Shown here piece by piece: positions 38,539 through 50,760 of a stretch of DNA of 64,000 nt. The position numbers and the translations under genes were made by a program. Positions within the stretch are counted from its first letter, which is position 1, and each line of letters starts with the position of its first letter. A model generated the notes under the pieces. That model was not told where the DNA came from. It did not search any database and saw nothing but the letters and a program-made list of their open reading frames with translations. The stretch spans positions 17,055,001 to 17,119,000 of the forward strand of contig OY987272.1 in the NCBI GenBank assembly GCA_963920665.1. Reading direction: 5' to 3'. The DNA comes from Straminergon stramineum (taxonomy: Eukaryota > Streptophyta > Bryopsida > Hypnales > Calliergonaceae).

Positions 38539-38786
38539 TTAACCTCTCCATGCCCAAGGAGTTTGTTTTGGGCCTCACTTGTTCAACAGGTCAAAGTTAT
38601 AACTTCATTTCCCTACATTTTAAGAAGTATATCTAAGTGAATTTCATATTATGATATTCATACTGAATGGGGAAATTCAAAATTACAATTGACATCATGT
38701 AATAAGCTTGATGTACAATGTGTAATGTCAATCAAAGTTCAAACTTGTGAAAAAGTACAGAAACTACTTGGGCCTTGAAAGGTTGA
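38539..38786 (-). repeat. Family H TTAA element (about 250 bp)
   Basis: From TTAACCTCTCCATGCCCAAG to CTTGGGCCTTGAAAGGTTGA. It is the reverse complement of the copy at 55264-55517 over its length (shared 'agaagtatatcta' and 'catattatgat'). One outer tetranucleotide has decayed from TTAA to TTGA. Confidence 0.7.
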
Positions 38787-39300
38787 TCACTACTAATCAC
38801 CTCTTAATTGAAATTACTCTACCCTATATTGCCATAATGGGGTGGTGATTAGGAATGGGTTGCCTCCCTTCGATAAAGAAATAGTTCCAACCCAAGCTAG
38901 GTTGGCATGGATTAAAGACAATTATAGTGGATCCCATATACAATTACAAGTAATTATATTGGAGTGACACTAATACTATATACTTTGGTGGCCCTACATA
39001 TGGCACAACTAAACCAAGTTATATGATTTCAAGTCATTTTCAAGTAATAACAATGCAAATCCTTACTATCCACACAAGGCATTCAAAAAATTTAGCTCCA
39101 ATAATCTATTTTGAACTCCCTCTTGAAATTTTTTCAAAATTTTTGAAATTGTAATTTTTTAGAAACTTTGAAGATAGCTTGGACAAAGCTCAATATACAT
39201 TTCTATAGAATTTCTCTTGGTGTGAGCTCAATTACATCAACTACACTATAATGTTTGTCAATACTCTTTCTAATATTTTTCTTAAAAATTTCACACTATT

Positions 39301-40223
39301 TTAACCCCTAAAGGACCAAACTGGGTTTTCTGGCAACATAGTGATTTTGGGCAGCTCACTATGAATGGAGTTTTTCTTTTTTTTCTTTGAAATTTTCACA
39401 CAATATGTGCCTGAGGAGTAGCTTTAGGGTCCAACAATTTTCATAAATTTTGACAACATAATAAGAAAGTTATGGCATGATATGTAATTTTCATTGATCT
39501 TCGAGCAACCCAAAAATTTCTAAAAAAAACACATTCTCAATAAATAAAAATCTGAAATTGGCTTTCTAGGTTTATATATACATGTAAAGCTTTGAATCAT
39601 TCCATTTTGATTAATGAGATGAAAGTTATGAGGAGTATTAGTTCATGACAGTTTTGGATTCTCTACTCTAAAATAAACTTTGAAGCCATTTATTTACCTC
39701 AATTTTTGGAAAAAAATAAAATCATTGGATGTAGATTTCTTATTACAACATTACAACCATTGGGATAGCATTTTTCAATTCCATAATTAAATCCTTAACA
39801 ATTTAGTATTTTGAATCATTCTCTACTTCTTTGTACTTACTATTTTTTCCTATATGTTGTACAATTCCAAATGATCTGAAATTTTTTAAGCATGTAACCA
39901 ACTTTCCTTGAAGAATGAATTTAAAGAGTAATCACCATTTTGGAATTTTTTTCATACAAATGTAGCCTTGTGAAGTGCAGCTGCTCTTTTTTTTCACATA
40001 GCCTAAAAAAGGATATTTGTCACTTCAAGTGCTAATATCTTACAATCTACATGGAGGAAATTTCTGAAATTTTTTCCACATCTTCTCAAATTAGCGTACT
40101 ACAAGATATTATCGTTGCATGTGACCAAAAATGTTTTTTTTCCTAAAACTAGGTACTTGTAATAGAAATGACAGTTTTGGAGCATTTTTGGAGAAAACAT
40201 AGTCTGAAACACTTAGGGGTTAA
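39301..40223 (+). repeat. Family E TTAA element, full copy (923 bp)
   Basis: Left end TTAACCCCTAAAGGACCAAA, right end ACTTAGGGGTTAA. It matches, in parallel, 43318-44757 (once the nested insertion is removed) and, reversed, 56585-57512. Shared landmarks include 'cacatagtgattttggg', 'catcattggatgtaga' and 'tatatgttgtacaattcc'. It has no open frame of useful length, so it is non-autonomous. Confidence 0.8.
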
Positions 40224-40748
40224 GCATTTTTATAATTACTATGATTTTTACAAACAATTTTCTTCAAAAAAATCATATAAAATTCAACTTGAAGTTTTTA
40301 ATTATGAAAATATATGAGATTTAATTTTAGACATATATTAATACGTATGAGAATTATCAAATTTTGAAATGTGTCTTTTGATGTAGAAATTTAATGAAGT
40401 TTGACCAAGTTTAGACATGAAATGCCTTTAAAGGCTAACACTCCAAGGCTAAGCCTATAATTATTCTTTCAAACTGGATTTAGCAAGTAACAATGAATGG
40501 GATTTTTTTTAATTCATTTTTGGGAGATGTGATTACATGTCTTCTATTAGTTGTAAGACTTTCACATTTTTAGTTTAGACCCAAAACCTTTAGTTGGGTG
40601 TCATTGGTAGCACACGAAGAGCAAAGGAGCTCTAGTCATAAGTTGATTATAGTTGTTTGCTCACTTCAAGATTCTATAATTTCAAACAATTAGATGCCCT
40701 TGATAATAGAATGAAGACCATTGAAGCCTTAGTGTGAGTAAAAGTACA

Positions 40749-41335
40749 TTAACCCCTAAAGGACCGAGGCACATTTTAGGTAGAAATTGTAAAAAAATGC
40801 GACTTTTTAGGTTAGTGAGAAAAAAATGAAAATGAAAAAGCTTTTTTCAAAATTCAATAGTACAAATTTGTACTAGATTACTATGGGAATGTGTGGAAAA
40901 AATTTCAGAAACTTTGGCCGTACGGATTGAAGATTATAATGTTTGAAGTTAGGAGAAAAAGTTTTTTTTCAACCTTGCTTGATAGGGCCAACAACCTCTA
41001 ACTCCTCCTAAAGTGAGATTTTTACACTACACGTGGTTATTTTTTTTTGACATTTGGATCTTGTATCATTTAAGTTATACAACTACCAAATTTCAAAAGT
41101 ACAAGAGGTGTTTTGCACATGCTGGCGAAGTTGCCCAAGTTGCCTGAAAAGTTTAGGGCAACATAACTTTTGATCCAGGCACCCAATCTGAAAAAAAATT
41201 ACATTCCCATGTAGAGGAAAAAAGTTCACACCTTGTTTCAAAATTTGAAGAACATCCATTATAAAATGAATTCATATGCACCTACCCAAGATTAGCTATG
41301 TATGTTCAATAGTCATTCGATTGTTTAGGGGTTAA
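40749..41335 (+). repeat. Family F TTAA element, full copy (587 bp)
   Basis: TTAACCCCTAAAGGACCGAG at the left and TTGTTTAGGGGTTAA at the right. The copy at 46829-47415 has the same length and lies in the opposite orientation. Shared blocks include 'ccataacttttgatcc'-type and 'gtgtggaaaaaatttcag'-type stretches. The right TTAA is followed directly by CCCCTC, like the start of a further element, but no partner end was found. Confidence 0.75.
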
Positions 41336-41648
41336 CCCCTCTATCTATGCAAAACTTATAGAAATTAGATGTTATTGTAACCTTTGAGGTTCAAGATCAC
41401 CCCAACCACTTTGTTCTCTTTGTCTCTATGTTGCTGACTTTTGTTATGTTTTGTAGCTAGGCCAATAAATAAAAATTCGAAAATTTCAAAAATTCCATAA
41501 AATCATTACTTTTGAAGTAACTTTTCAAAAGATACGGAGTAATTCGTAAGAAAGTTGCATCTGTGTCGGAGTGAAAGTCATATCAATGTTATTGACAAAG
41601 GGGCATTTTTGATAAATTATTGTTGGCCCTTGCCCAATAGAAGATGAC

Positions 41649-41682
41649 AGCCCAGAATAATTGTCATCCACTCAACCCTAAA
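41649..41682 (+). promoter_or_regulatory. Site II-like and telo-box motifs of the RPS27 promoter
   Basis: AGCCCA (reverse of TGGGCT, a site II element) lies at 41649-41654 and AACCCTAAA (telo-box) at 41674-41682, about 250-285 bp before the start codon. Site II plus telo-box is the usual promoter pair of plant ribosomal protein genes. No TATA box is evident. Assignment is by motif and position only. Confidence 0.5.
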
Positions 41683-41933
41683 CTTGGCGGACAAGCCAAC
41701 GAACGAACGAATGAGACCTTCAGAGACGAAACAACGGAAGTCGACGAACGAATTATTGAACGAAACCCAACGAAGTCCCGACGAAACCCCAAGAAATTAG
41801 GTTTTATGCTATAGACAGAGCCACCGTTCCTCTCTCTTCCCTTTTGCGCACGCTCTCTCTCTCCCCGCGCTTGAGAAGAGGCTCGCACCGCAATCCCATC
41901 AGTCCTCATTTCCCGAGTTCATCGTCCTTCACC

Positions 41934-42796
<863 letters not shown>

Positions 42797-43206
42797 ATTT
42801 AGATGTGGAAGCAGATTTGAGGGTGTCGATTTTCGGCTTATTTTATGGGCAGCTTTCTCCGTTCTCATGTGTCTTGGTGAAAAGCCAAGTTCTTGGATTT
42901 CAATGAAGTGTAATTCTTGATTCCAGTCCAGTTTGAGTGTTGTTTGGGTTCAAGTTTATGGAAGGCAAATTTGTGCGTTTGGATCTCTTTGGGACTGTTG
43001 CTTTTGCTGAATTGACTGTTCCTCTGGAATCTTGACTTAGATGCACTTCTAATTTGATGCTCTTCATTTTGTAGCCGGCAGGCTTGTTGAAATTTGAGGA
43101 TTGACGATTAAAAATTCGAGCTAGAAAAGATACTTTGTGCTCTTCGGTGTCACTGACGCACAACACACAGTGGCTTGTTCCTTAAAATTTCCTTCTTTAC
43201 GATGAT

Positions 43207-43289
43207 CAGGGACGTGTTGCCGTTTACTTTGTAATAAATCTTGCTCAAGCAAGATTTTATTACTAAGTGAAACGGCAACACTTCCCTCA
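43207..43289. mobile_element. Palindromic MITE-like hairpin downstream of RPS27
   Basis: An 83-bp near-perfect inverted repeat centred near 43248: the left arm contains GTGTTGCCGTTTACTTTG and the right arm CACTTAGT..-type complement ending GGCAACAC. The outer ends read AGGGACGTG / CACTTCCCT. No target duplication is certain. It is too AT-rich in the loop half to be a typical terminator; a tiny MITE fits best. Confidence 0.6.
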
Positions 43290-43317
43290 AAGATGTATTT
43301 GCGTAGTCCACATTATC

Positions 43318-44757
43318 CTAACCCCTAAATGCCCAAACTGCGTTTTTGGCCACATAGTGATTTTGGGTAGCTCACTACGAACAGAGTTTTTATTCTTTTT
43401 CTTTGATGTTTTCTCACAATGTGTGGACAAGGTGTAGCTTTAAGGTCTAACAATTTTCATAACTTTTGATTTCATAATTCAGAAGTTATGTATGATATGG
43501 CATTTTCATTGTTCGTCGGGCAGCTCAGCCAGCCCAAAACAAATTCTTAAAAAATCAGTTTTTTTTAAAATAATAATTTCAAATTGATTTTCTAGATATT
43601 TATAAATGTGGAAAGCCTTGTAATATTCCATTTTGATTCATGAGATAAAAGTTATGAGGAGTTTTAGATTGTGAGTGACTTAGTTATGGATTCTCTATTC
43701 AAAAAGAAACTTTGAAGTCTTTTATTTTATTGAATTTTCAAGTTTTTAGAAAAAGTAAAATCATAGGATGTAGATTGTTAACCCCTAAACATCCAGATTC
43801 ATTTCCAAAATTGACGATTTGAGAAAAATCATTATAAAGTGTTATTTGGAAGCATATTTTGGAATTGATATACAAATGAAAGTTGTAGATTATGATTTTT
43901 AGATTCCATCTATAAGGTTAGATTCACCAATTTTATCACCAATATTTTTTTTTTAAAATTAAAAGAGAAATTCCAAAATTCCTTCAAAATTCGATTACAA
44001 GCAAAATATTATCGTTTTTTGAGTAAGATTTGTTGGAATGGATTTGAAATGAGGTTCTCTTCACATGGTGATTTTTTGAAATTTTTGTGTTCTTCCTATC
44101 TATGACCTCATTTTGGCTAATCCAATTTAGAACTAAAGTCAATGCAGTTTGACCGCGTGACATACTTGCACATTTGTAATTTTTGAAAAATATGAGCTCT
44201 AGTAACACCAAATCCAACCCTTAGATAGGACAACAACTTGATAATGTATCTTCACAAATTAAAATAACTTTCATCCAAGTAGTGAGGATGAAACTAGTGT
44301 TTCAAACTGTTCATCGTCCAGAAAATGGACGTCGACGCGTTTAGGGGTTAATTACAACATTATGACCATTGGGATTGGCATTTTTTAATTTCATGAATAA
44401 ATTCTTAACAATTTCGTAACTTGAATCATTCTCTACTTCTTTGTTCGTACTATTTTTTTCTATATGTTGTACAATTCCAATTGATCTGAATTTTTTCGAA
44501 CATGTAGCCAACTTGCCTTGAAAAGTGAATCCGAAGAAGCATTATCATTTTGGAATTTTTTTCATACAAATGTAACCTTGTGAAGTGTAGTTGCTTGTTT
44601 TTTTGCTAGGACACATCTTTTCAAACCAATGTACTTCAAGATCTTACAGTTCCATGTGTCGAAAAATGTTTTTATTCTAAAATTTGGTACTTGTACTAGA
44701 AATGGTAGTTCGGTAGCGTTTTTAGTGAAAACATAGTCAAATTCAATTCGGGGTTAA
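43318..44757 (+). repeat. Family E TTAA element with a nested element
   Basis: Left end CTAACCCCTAAATGCCCAAA (first base changed from TTAA), right end CGGGGTTAA at 44754-44757. Without the nested 43778-44351 element it is about 870 bp and follows 39301-40223 closely. The right TTAA is also the left end of the family B copy that starts at 44754. Confidence 0.8.
43778..44351. repeat. Family G TTAA element nested in family E (574 bp)
   Basis: TTAACCCCTAAACATCCAGA at the left, CGTTTAGGGGTTAA at the right. Comparing the host element with its uninterrupted relative (39301 copy) gives an empty site: 'gattg-TTAA-ttacaac' against 'gatttcttattacaac', equal lengths once the insertion and one TTAA are removed. 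This supports duplication of TTAA (or TA) on insertion. No coding frame. Confidence 0.75.
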
Positions 44758-44983
44758 GCCATAAATTATGATGTGGTCATTTTTTGGTTGATGAATGACA
44801 AAGAATCATTCTCTATAGGATAGAAATGCAACTATTCATCTCTGAAATCTTTTGCAAAAAAGAGAGATCTTCAATAGCATTTTGAACTCCAGTGAGTACT
44901 TTCGGATTTTTTTAAAGTAGATTATGTCACATGGTTTCCAAAAGGATGATTTTCCCGATCACTAGCTTGGCATTTAAGGGTCA
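44754..44983 (+). repeat. Family B TTAA element
   Basis: About 230 bp, sharing its left TTAA with the family E copy and ending TTTAAGGGTCAA (TTAA changed to TCAA). It carries the family B stretch 'gcaactattcatc'. Confidence 0.65.
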
Positions 44984-45371
44984 ACGTAAGCGTGTACAAA
45001 ATTGCCACTTTCTTGGTTCAGTGTAGGAGTTTCTCTTTTGAGTAGTCCTTTTTCTGGCACCATAGGGTTAGATTGCACCATTTTAAAAATATATATGTCT
45101 ACTTTCCACCATATAAAAGTAATCTCTTTTTTGCCAAAAACTTTCCAATTCTATTAAAAATATGAATGAAGTATCCAAATTTGGATGAAAAAGTATATGA
45201 ATATAATTTAAAAGTATTTTTTGGTTCAAAAGATGGATGAATGTAGAAAGGGAATGCTTCACTAAATTTTAAGTGATCACCATCTTGACACTTTCTCAAA
45301 AAGGAACAAAAAAAGGCTTGTTTCGAATTTGGTTGTTGGTGGTGCTTAGGTTTTTTGCTTTGGGGAGGACA

Positions 45372-45865
45372 TTAACCCCTAAAGGGCCATTTGTCTCCTT
45401 AGGAGACAATTAAGGTCTAGGTAGGTTCATATTGTCTCAATTTGTAGTAAATGCATTTGAATTTTTTAAAAACGTGTCGTTTTGCGAGAGCTTCATGGAT
45501 GTATACTTTTTATTTCAATTGGTGCACAGGAGCAAAAGTTATGGTACAATAAGTCAAAAATGGAGGTTGACAGGTAACCAAAAAAATCACAAAAATTCAT
45601 AATAATTTTTAAAATAAAATTCTTGAAAGATTATATTTTCATCTATATGTAAAGCTTTGATTCATTCTTCTTGGACTAGTGATGAGAAAGTTTTAGACAA
45701 TCTTAATTTTGGGGGGATCTAAGCATCTTCTTGAAAAAAACCTTTCTGTCCAACTTTGAATGCTAATATATTGTAATTTGTATAGTCAAATTTTATGAAA
45801 TTTTTACTACATGATCTCAAAAAAGTGAAGTGTAAGATCCTACGTTTAGATTCCAAAAAAACATA

Positions 45866-45918
<53 letters not shown>

Positions 45919-46130
45919 TATTTATATTTATTATTTATTATTTATTGTATTGGATGAACACAATAGAAGTGGCAATTTTGAGTGTTTTTTGATAGAAAAT
46001 GGTCTTGGTTGTTCAAATTTGTTATCAATGAAAAATCTATTGTCATATAATGATAGAATGTTTCTACTTTTTTCTTAGTACCATGGCATTCAAGGAATCA
46101 GAGACTTTTTGGTAATGTGGCTAATATCTT
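45372..46130 (+). repeat. Family E-related element, truncated
   Basis: Begins TTAACCCCTAAAGGGCC and contains family E landmarks in order ('gtaaagctttgattcattc', 'gctaatatattgtaattt'). No right terminal GGGGTTAA is found; it runs into the duplicated RPS27 flank at about 46158. A pure (TA)n tract sits inside. Confidence 0.5.
45872..45910. repeat. (TA)n microsatellite
   Basis: About 19-20 TA units without interruption, next to further TA-rich sequence on both sides. The open frames at 45795-45992 that encode IYIYIY are an effect of the repeat. Confidence 0.95.
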
Positions 46131-46157
46131 TCAATCTATACAGTCAAATTTTGCAAT

Positions 46158-46785
46158 GGTGTCAATTTTTGGGTTATTTGATGGGCAACATTCTCAATTA
46201 TCATGTTTCTGGGTTAATAGCCAACTTCTTGGATTTATTTTTATTTTTATTTTTGAAACATACGGCCTTCAAGGACCATAGCAAGGACTAACCTGACATT
46301 GCCATGGAAAATCATGGACCAATCCCCGTCAGGAACAAGTGGAGGAACAAACCCCCTTCCCATGCAAACAAAGCTCTCACCGCACGGGGAGCCCCATGCG
46401 AGCAATGTTAGCATGGGGAGTTGAACCAAGAACCTCATAGGTTGTATAGAAGTTCCTCACTAGCCATCGCCCTAAGTAGTTTAGGGTTGTTTCAGACCAA
46501 ACTTCTTGGATTTCCATGAAGTGCAGTTCTTGATGCCAATTCTAATTTTGTTGTTATTTTGGGTTTAAGTTTGTGGAAGGTAAAATTTGTGAGTTTGGAG
46601 GTCTTTGAAATTGTTTTCTTTTTGTTGAATTCGTTGTTTTTGCGGAAGCTTGATTTGGACGCACTTCAAATTTGATTCTCTTTTTTTACGTTTTAGTGGG
46701 TAGGCTTGTGGAATTTGAGAGGATTGATGATCACTATTAATTTGAGGATGAAAAGATGCTTCGTGCTCATCGTTATCATTGCTAC
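46158..46785 (+). pseudogene. Second copy of the RPS27 3' flank, opened by a SINE
   Basis: Once the SINE at 46237-46499 is removed, this stretch follows 42822-43165 downstream of the RPS27 stop codon for about 360 bp ('ggtgtc', 'ttcttggattt', 'atgaagtg.agttcttgat', 'gtttatggaaggcaaattt' against 'gtttgtggaaggtaaaatt'). No RPS27 exon is present in this copy; the homology begins about 25 bp after the stop codon. It is a partial segmental duplication, not a gene. Confidence 0.75.
46237..46499 (-). mobile_element. tRNA-derived SINE
   Basis: A 263-bp insertion with 14-bp target duplications AACTTCTTGGATTT at 46223-46236 and 46500-46513. Read on the minus strand it has an A-box-like TGGCTAGTGAGG (46466-46455), a B box GGTTCAACTCC (46427-46417; consensus GGTTCGANTCC), a GC-rich body and a 3' tail (AAAAAT)n. 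These are the marks of a SINE transcribed by RNA polymerase III and mobilised by a LINE. The A box is imperfect. The empty site is preserved in the RPS27 3' flank near 42890. Confidence 0.85.
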
Positions 46786-46828
46786 TCATTTAGATCAACG
46801 GCTTACACTTTAATAATTTGTATCCCAA

Positions 46829-47415
46829 TTAACCCCTAAAGGACTAAGTGTCCGTTTAAAGTATGCAAGAAATCTCAGGTAGGTTCCTATGAAGTCATTT
46901 TTGGTTAGATGTTCATGAAATTTGGACATGGTATGTAACTATGTACCCCCTTCTTGAAAATCTAATTTTTTTTCCAATTGAGCGCCCGGATCAAAAGTTA
47001 TGCTGCCCTAAACTTTGCGGGTGCCTTGAGCAGCTCCAAGAAGCATGTGCAAAAATCTTCCTATAATTTTGAAATTTGGTGTGTGTGTAGCTTACATGAT
47101 ACAAGATGAAAATGTTAAAATAAATAACCATATTTAGTGTAAGAATCTCATTTTAGAAGGAGTTAAAGTTTGTAGGCCCTATTGGGCAAGGTTGAATTTT
47201 TTTTTCCCACTTAACTTCAAACATTATTATCTTTCAATCCATGTGGTCAAAGTTTCTAAATTCTTTTCCACATGTTCCCAAAGAAGTCTAGTACAAGCTT
47301 GTATGGTTTAATTTTGAAAAAAAAACTTTTTTTTTCATTTTTTTCTTGCTGCCCTAAAAAGTGGTAGTTCTTGACAATTTTTGCTCGAAATGTACCTTGG
47401 TGCTTTAGGGATTAA
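46829..47415 (-). repeat. Family F TTAA element, full copy (587 bp)
   Basis: Left end TTAACCCCTAAAGGACTAAG, right end TGCTTTAGGGATTAA. Runs opposite to 40749-41335 and has the same total length. Shared blocks include 'cggatcaaaagttatgctgccc' in part and 'gtcaaggttgaattttttttc'-type stretches. No coding frame. Confidence 0.65.
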
Positions 47416-48953
47416 ATATTCGAGATGATGTTTCATCAAATTTAAACTTTTAAGGTATAGGAAACCGCCATGTTGCATTTTAGGGGCTTGTTGTGCACTT
47501 GATGATCTGTGAGACCGAGTCACATAATCGAAAGAAAAAACTATTAGGGTCTACTTATCTAATGTCCATTGGACTCTTTTTGTCTTCACTGTCATTGTAG
47601 GGGCCCATCATGTTCTAATCTAAGATAGCAGCACCATAAACTAAGCAACAATATAAAGGTTTCAGTGTCTTTTTTGTGACCACATAGTGAACTTTTAGTT
47701 CAAATAGATTAGTAGATTGTAGTGAAAGATGTTGCATGTAGAATCTTAATTTTTTTCTACTTGGAGAATGTATCAATAAACTTCATAAGCAACATACTAC
47801 AGTGGGTCATAGACTCAATAGGAAACAACGCATTTGGAGCCTTGAAGCGAGAGAGAGTGATGCATGAATAGAGGCACTTTGCTAAATAATCAACTAAAAT
47901 CCAAGTAGGAGATTTGGTTTCACATGTAGATTTGGTTTGCTATGAGGTAGATTAAAGGTGTTCCTTTTAGGTACTTGTTGTTTTAAGGTGTTATGACCTT
48001 AACATTAAATTTTGGAACCATAATCATCACACTCAAGCAAGATTTATTACCTTGTTAACAATGACCCCATATTCAAGTCCCTCCCTCCATAAGATTGTAA
48101 GTATGGAATTTATAACCATCAAAATTTTATATTGAATAATTTCATTATAAGTCCAAAGAACCCATAAATTTGAAGGACCAAATCACACTTGATATGTGCC
48201 CCAATGAATAGTTAGTAGACCAATTACAAATCATCTCATGTAGAATGTTAATGAAATTCTATCATAAGTATAATCAAGTACCAAAGTCCATCTAAACTTA
48301 ATCTTAGAGTGTCTGAATCTGAATAAGCATTTGGTCATGCTTCCTAGTACTATTCAATCATTTATCATTAAATCATTTAACCATTCAACAAAGGATTCTA
48401 AATTCTTTTAGCATGCATATTTTGGACACTCCTTCAATGAAATATGAATTTTCAAAGTAGTGAAATACTCAAAATAGGTACATCCAAAATTGATCTAAAC
48501 TTTCATGAATAGAGGCTACACATTTCTAGCAAATGAAATTCTTGTGAGAAATCAACACCACTACATATCTGTATTCCATTGGAATCGAGGATTATTTGTG
48601 GAGGCTCCCTGATCTTGAAATCCTAGTAAGAGAAGGCTGATTTGTTCACATCCACATGGCACAAGAGGCTAGTATAGCTACTTCCAAGACAATGCTAGTT
48701 GAGAAGCAAGGAACACAAGAGCATAAACTTGTGGTACTAAATTGTTATCACTGTCTACAATCACAGACTAGATCAAAAACTTGTCTGCTCATTCGCAGCA
48801 ATATAAAATAAGTAAATCAAACCTCAATAACAATTGTAATAAAAAGGCACAAGGCATCAGGATTGACAAGACACCTCCATTTGCACAAAAGTGACCATAA
48901 GTCAGCCATCAAACCCCTGATTTAGTAAAGCACGTGTTCAAGTTGGTGTTTTC
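47416..48953. other. Intergenic DNA left of the copia element
   Basis: No gene or definable element seen. Open frames are short and without motifs. Confidence 0.5.
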
Positions 48954-49203
48954 TATAAGAATTTGATCACACACTTGCTACTATTTTGTACACCAATATT
49001 TCCTTCGGAAGGATTGATTTTATCATTTGTATTCATGTATTAATATATACAATCATTAAGGCACACTTCCCGATGTGACTTTGAGTTCGCATGCTCTGTA
49101 AATAGAAATGGCCCTAATCACTAATCGTCTAATTAGAATGACTAGATAAGATAAGATTTCCTATCTTATCATGAGGAGCTAATCGTTTGTTTCTTTTCTA
49201 ACA
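48954..49203 (-). repeat. Copia 3' LTR
   Basis: Aligns without gaps to 54070-54319. Outer end TATAAG (first G of TG lost), inner end TAACA. The bases just inside it (49204-49215), read on the minus strand, end in TTTAGGGAGAG, a purine-rich stretch that fits the polypurine tract. Confidence 0.9.
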
Positions 49204-49939
49204 CTCTCCCTAAAATGTTGCGCCTCAATTTCTCCACAATGTCTCGATTTGAAGTTGTCATGAATTCTTTCAAGTAGGTCAAGGAATTCACCTTGCATCT
49301 TGATTCTTTATCATCTGTAAGTTCTTGCTTTGATGTACCTTGCTGAAATTTACGTGATCTTTATCTAGGGTTTTACTTACTAACCTATTTGATTTGTTTG
49401 CAGATTCAACTACTTCTACAGTTGCCGTTGATAATTTTGATTTTGGTGACGCGCTTCTTCAAATTTCTACTTTAGCTAATCTTCAGTAATTTTGTAAGGG
49501 TTCTTCGCATTGCTCGCATTTTCGATACAGATCTCGAAACCCTAGGAAGCAAAACCCTAGTTTCTTCAAATAACCAACTTTAGTCGAAACAATCTCTTTC
49601 TGTTTCTTCGTCCAAGCCTTCAAAGTATTATGCTATGCGTAAAGGTTATCATCTTGGTATCTATACTTCTTAGACTAATTGTAACCAAGAGGTCTCAAGA
49701 TACAAAGGTGCCGAGTTTAAAAGCTTTAGGTCAGAGTCTAAAGCTATAGATTTCTTAGCAACAAGACAATATCTTTAGCTATAGCATTGAGGTAGTTCTT
49801 GGATACCTGTAAGTTCTTGCAACTTTTCGAAAGTTGTTGTATTGAGTAGCTTTGTAAGAAGATCTGCTTCTTGTTCATAAGTTGGAATAAACGAAATTTC
49901 CACACTTTTGTCCTCTATCTTTTCCCTAACATAATGATG

Positions 49940-50760
49940 CTACAGTTCGATGTGTTTAGTGCGTGAATGCATGACAGGGTTATTCGCAAGCTTAATGTAG
50001 CTTATACTGTAGCTAAATATTTTAGTAGGAGTGGTTTGGCAGATTTCGAGTTCCTTAAAGAATCTTTGAAGGTAAGCCAAATCTTTCGCTCCTTCGGACA
50101 ACACTCGATATTCCACCTCAATGGTGCTTAAAGCCACGGTTTCTTGCATTTTACTGCTCCAATGTATAGGAGTTGATCCAAATTTATGGATAATGCCAGA
50201 GAAAATTTTTCTTGTATCTGGGTCTTTTGCATAGTCAGAGTCCACAAATGTAATGAGTTTTCCATCATCACCTCTTCTGTAGTGAATTCCATAGTTCATC
50301 GTCCCTTTGAGATATCTCAAAATATGTTTCGTAGTTGCAAGATGAACTTCTTGCGGTGCTTCCATATATTTGGAGCAGGAGTTTACTGTGAACATTATGT
50401 TTGGCCTAATGATACGTAGATGAATGAGACTGCCCACCAATGACCGATATTGAGTTGGATTACAAAGAGAAGAATTTATATCACGTTGAAGCTTCAATCT
50501 TGAATTCATAGGTATTGATGCTATTTTACACGATTCCATTCCGAATTTCTTCAATAGGTTTTGAATGTAATGTCTTTGATGAAGCTAGATTCTGGTTGTA
50601 TTGACTTCAATTTCAGCTCTAAGATAAAGTGAAGCTCTCCCCAGATCAATCATTTTGAATGTGTCCATTAACTAACTGCTTATGACTGCAATATTTTCTG
50701 TATCATCTCCTATAATAAGTAAATCATCCACGTATAGTAAGATAATTGTATATTTTCTAT
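49940..50760 (-). pseudogene. Copia reverse transcriptase / RNase H region
   Basis: The RT catalytic motif YVDDLLII can be read on the minus strand near 50750-50710, but frame breaks separate it from the rest. The 204-codon frame 50554-49940 carries the end of RT and RNase H, with GSLIHLRIIRPNIMFTVN, HILRYLKGTMNYGI, VDSDYAKDPDTRK, and SKMQETVALSTIEVEY, and ends RTKHIEL close to the 3' LTR. A further RT fragment (KRAINSKWIFKAKRG) lies at 51216-51034. Confidence 0.85.

Noticed and set aside
39301..39312. AACCCCTAAA at element ends resembles the plant telomere repeat CCCTAAA.
   Set aside because: It occurs once per element end, in inverted pairs and with an extra C, not as a tandem array; terminal inverted repeats explain it better.
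45795..46078. Open frames encoding repeated IY residues.
   Set aside because: Product of the (TA)n microsatellite.
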